Source: JACRCG01 sp964524835 (GTDB lineage Bacteria > Desulfobacterota > Desulfuromonadia > Geobacterales > Pseudopelobacteraceae). Taken from it: a stretch of DNA of 64,000 bases. Shown here one piece after another: positions 62,224 to 64,000 of the stretch. The translations under genes were made by a program, and so were the position numbers. The stretch is from the NCBI GenBank assembly GCA_964524835.1, contig CAZGEG010000009.1, positions 1 through 64,000 of the forward strand, in the 5' to 3' direction. The notes below the pieces were generated by a model. The model made no database searches. It saw only the letters and a program-made list of their open reading frames with translations, and had not been told where the DNA came from. How positions within the stretch are numbered: the first letter of the stretch is position 1; each line of letters starts with the position of its first letter.

Positions 62224-64000
62224 ATGCCAACCAGCACTATCGGACATAACCCTCTGCTTTTCGGTCATGACGAACGATCCGGCATTATTGCGGTGGAGTC
62301 GGTAGGTCACTTCATCAGACTTTTTTTCAGGACTGACGGTCGCGTGCATTTTCATGATGAACCGTTTAAGTCGTTTATCCTGGTCAATGACCCGGGGATG
62401 GTTTCCGGCTGCCGTGTGCCGTGTGCCGTGCGGCAATTGGCCGGTGACGACTTTTTTCGCTGCCAGTTGCTGTTTGATTCGTGGGGCGACTGTCTGGCCG
62501 CCCGCGATTTTCTGGCGGCAAAAACCGGCAAAGGGTATTCGGCCCCCGATGCGCCCTATCTGTTTCTGCCCGACCTCTCCCACCAGTACATGCTGTCCAG
62601 CGGGACCACGCTCTTCAAGGGCCTTGAGTTCTCCGAGCTGCGCTGCCTCGCGCTCGATATCGAAACCGCGTGTGCGGAGGGGTATGGCTTTTCGAATCCG
62701 GAACGTCCCGAAGACCGGATCATTTCGATTGCGCTCAAGGATTCCCATGGAGAAGAAACCGTGCTGCGGGGTAACCTGCTGACCGAACCGGAGCTGCTGC
62801 AGGCTCTGAACGGCGCCATCCATCGCTGCGATCCGGACGTCATCACCGGGCACAATATGTTCCGCTTTGACCTCGACTACATCGGCAAGCGGGCGAAGAG
62901 GCACGGCATCAGCCTGAGCTGGGGACGCAACGGATCATCGCCGCATATCAACCCGCATGCCCGCTGGAGTCTGGCGGAGAAGAATCTTGAATACCCGCGC
63001 TGGGATGTCTATGGCAGACACCTAATCGACACCTATTTTCTTGTGCAACTGTACGATGTGGCCGGACGCAATCTTGAAAACCATGGACTAAAGGCTGTAG
63101 CGCGACATTTCGGAATTGCAGCCGAGGACCGTACCTACCTGTCCGGCGCCGACATCTCAGCCGTTTTCCGGAATGACCCGGAACAGCTCTTTTCCTACAA
63201 CCTGGATGATGTCCGGGAAACGCTTTCACTGTTCCGGCTGCTCGGCTACGCCTGGTTTCTGCAGAGCCGCATGTTCCCCTATTCCTTTCAAAGCTGCGTT
63301 ATTCGCGGCAACGCCACCCGCATCAATGCTCTCTTCCTGCGCGAATACCTGCATCGCGGTCATGCCGTCCCCGCCCGCACTTCCGCTGCCGCCCCTTTTG
63401 AAGGCGGCTATACGGAGTCGCCAATTCAGGGGATTATCGGCCCGATCGTCCATTGCGATGTGGCATCGCTTTATCCGTCATTGATGCTGACCTATCAGCT
63501 GTCCCCCGCCAAGGACAGTCTGAGGCTGTTTCTCCCGATGCTTGCGGACCTGCGCCGTTTCAGGCTGACCGCCAAGCAGCTGGCGCGGGGCTCCGCGGAG
63601 GATTCGGAGCGTCACTATTATGATGCGCTTCAGCAGGTGTTCAAAGTGCTGATCAATTCGTTCTATGGTTACCTGGGGGCGGCCCTGCACAATTTTTCCG
63701 ACCCGGCGACCGCCGCCGAGGTGACCCGCCTTGGCCGGGTCACGATCAGGAACATGATCGACCTGCTTCTGTCTGAAGGGGCCCGGCCGGTGGAGGTGGA
63801 TACTGACGGTATTTATTTTCAACCGCCTGAAGGGTGCGCAACCGAGGAGGCTGAAAGGGAGATGGTGGAGCGCATTTCCCGGAAGTTTCCGGAAGGGATC
63901 GAGGTCGAACTGGATGGACGCTATCGCTCCATGTTTGCCTATAAGGCCAAAAATTATGCCCTGCAGGAGTATGACGGCAGGATCATCATCAAGGGAAGCG
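62224..64000 (+). CDS. Family B DNA polymerase (Pol II-like), cut by the window end
   Basis: The frame is open from ATG 62224 to the last base (592 codons seen; the 3' end lies outside). An exonuclease domain has LDIET at about 145, HNMFRFDLDYI and YNLDDVRETL. The polymerase motifs are A DVASLYPSLM (about 412), B KVLINSFYGYLG (about 475) and C VDTDGIYF (about 525). Both activities look intact. Family B polymerases in bacteria restart stalled forks or act in translesion synthesis. The N-terminus is shorter than in E. coli PolB. The ribosome binding site is weak. Confidence 0.9.
   Translation, partial: MPTSTIGHNPLLFGHDERSGIIAVESVGHFIRLFFRTDGRVHFHDEPFKSFILVNDPGMVSGCRVPCAVRQLAGDDFFRCQLLFDSWGDCLAARDFLAAKTGKGYSAPDAPYLFLPDLSHQYMLSSGTTLFKGLEFSELRCLALDIETACAEGYGFSNPERPEDRIISIALKDSHGEETVLRGNLLTEPELLQALNGAIHRCDPDVITGHNMFRFDLDYIGKRAKRHGISLSWGRNGSSPHINPHARWSLAEKNLEYPRWDVYGRHLIDTYFLVQLYDVAGRNLENHGLKAVARHFGIAAEDRTYLSGADISAVFRNDPEQLFSYNLDDVRETLSLFRLLGYAWFLQSRMFPYSFQSCVIRGNATRINALFLREYLHRGHAVPARTSAAAPFEGGYTESPIQGIIGPIVHCDVASLYPSLMLTYQLSPAKDSLRLFLPMLADLRRFRLTAKQLARGSAEDSERHYYDALQQVFKVLINSFYGYLGAALHNFSDPATAAEVTRLGRVTIRNMIDLLLSEGARPVEVDTDGIYFQPPEGCATEEAEREMVERISRKFPEGIEVELDGRYRSMFAYKAKNYALQEYDGRIIIKGS

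Overview
The window reads as a chromosomal segment of a Geobacter-like bacterium (Geobacteraceae / Desulfuromonadia). The strongest pointers are an SfrAB-type NAD(P)H oxidoreductase pair, several small c-type cytochromes, a DUF3793/DUF2325 pair behind a Fur-like box, a flavodiiron protein, bacteriohemerythrin and a glycine-rich lipoprotein of the style common in this group. This assignment comes from gene content only; no rRNA, tRNA or CRISPR array was seen.

Region 1 (1-12.6 kb) is mostly housekeeping and stress: cytochrome c, iron-linked DUF3793/DUF2325, SrkA kinase, RsgA GTPase, a CBS-type inorganic pyrophosphatase followed by a CHAD (polyphosphate-binding) protein, OvoA (ovothiol pathway) overlapping an extradiol dioxygenase, hemerythrin and MutS2. 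Region 2 (12.7-18.06 kb) is a mobile accessory block: an integron integrase with an unusual N-terminal extension, an attI region with two copies of a palindrome, four cassettes with three recognisable attC sites (all but one of the five cassette ORFs predicted membrane proteins), then a repeat field, a REP-associated tyrosine transposase with inverted and duplicated ends, and a decayed NERD-like fragment.

Region 3 (18.07-36.9 kb): a B12-type radical SAM protein, MscL, a lipoprotein cytochrome, quinone oxidoreductase, a lipoprotein lipase-like hydrolase, a hybrid histidine kinase, a run of secreted proteins (Cys-rich lipoprotein, FG-GAP lipoprotein, diheme cytochrome), an M29-like aminopeptidase, SfrB-SfrA, and a radical SAM gene flanked by two tiny overlapping ORFs. 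Region 4 (37.3-45.7 kb) is a defence island: a complete Wadjet JetABCD operon, an Abi_2/AbiF gene preceded by a predicted promoter-small RNA-terminator cassette, and a HigA antitoxin without a visible HigB.

Region 5 (45.7-64 kb): flavodiiron protein with paired palindromes upstream, HEAT-repeat and HD-GYP proteins that seem to share an N-terminal domain, RadA, acyl-ACP thioesterase, a SahR-like ArsR-methyltransferase fusion overlapping ahcY and preceded by a perfect palindrome, then a group of exported proteins (lipoprotein, Skp-like chaperone, MXAN_6640-like metalloprotease with a CFI-box C-terminus), metK and a family B DNA polymerase cut by the window end. ahcY and metK sit about 6 kb apart and both serve the methyl cycle. 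The best candidates for new biology are the integron with its membrane-protein cassettes and palindrome-marked attI, and the AbiF locus with its own predicted 72-nt RNA.
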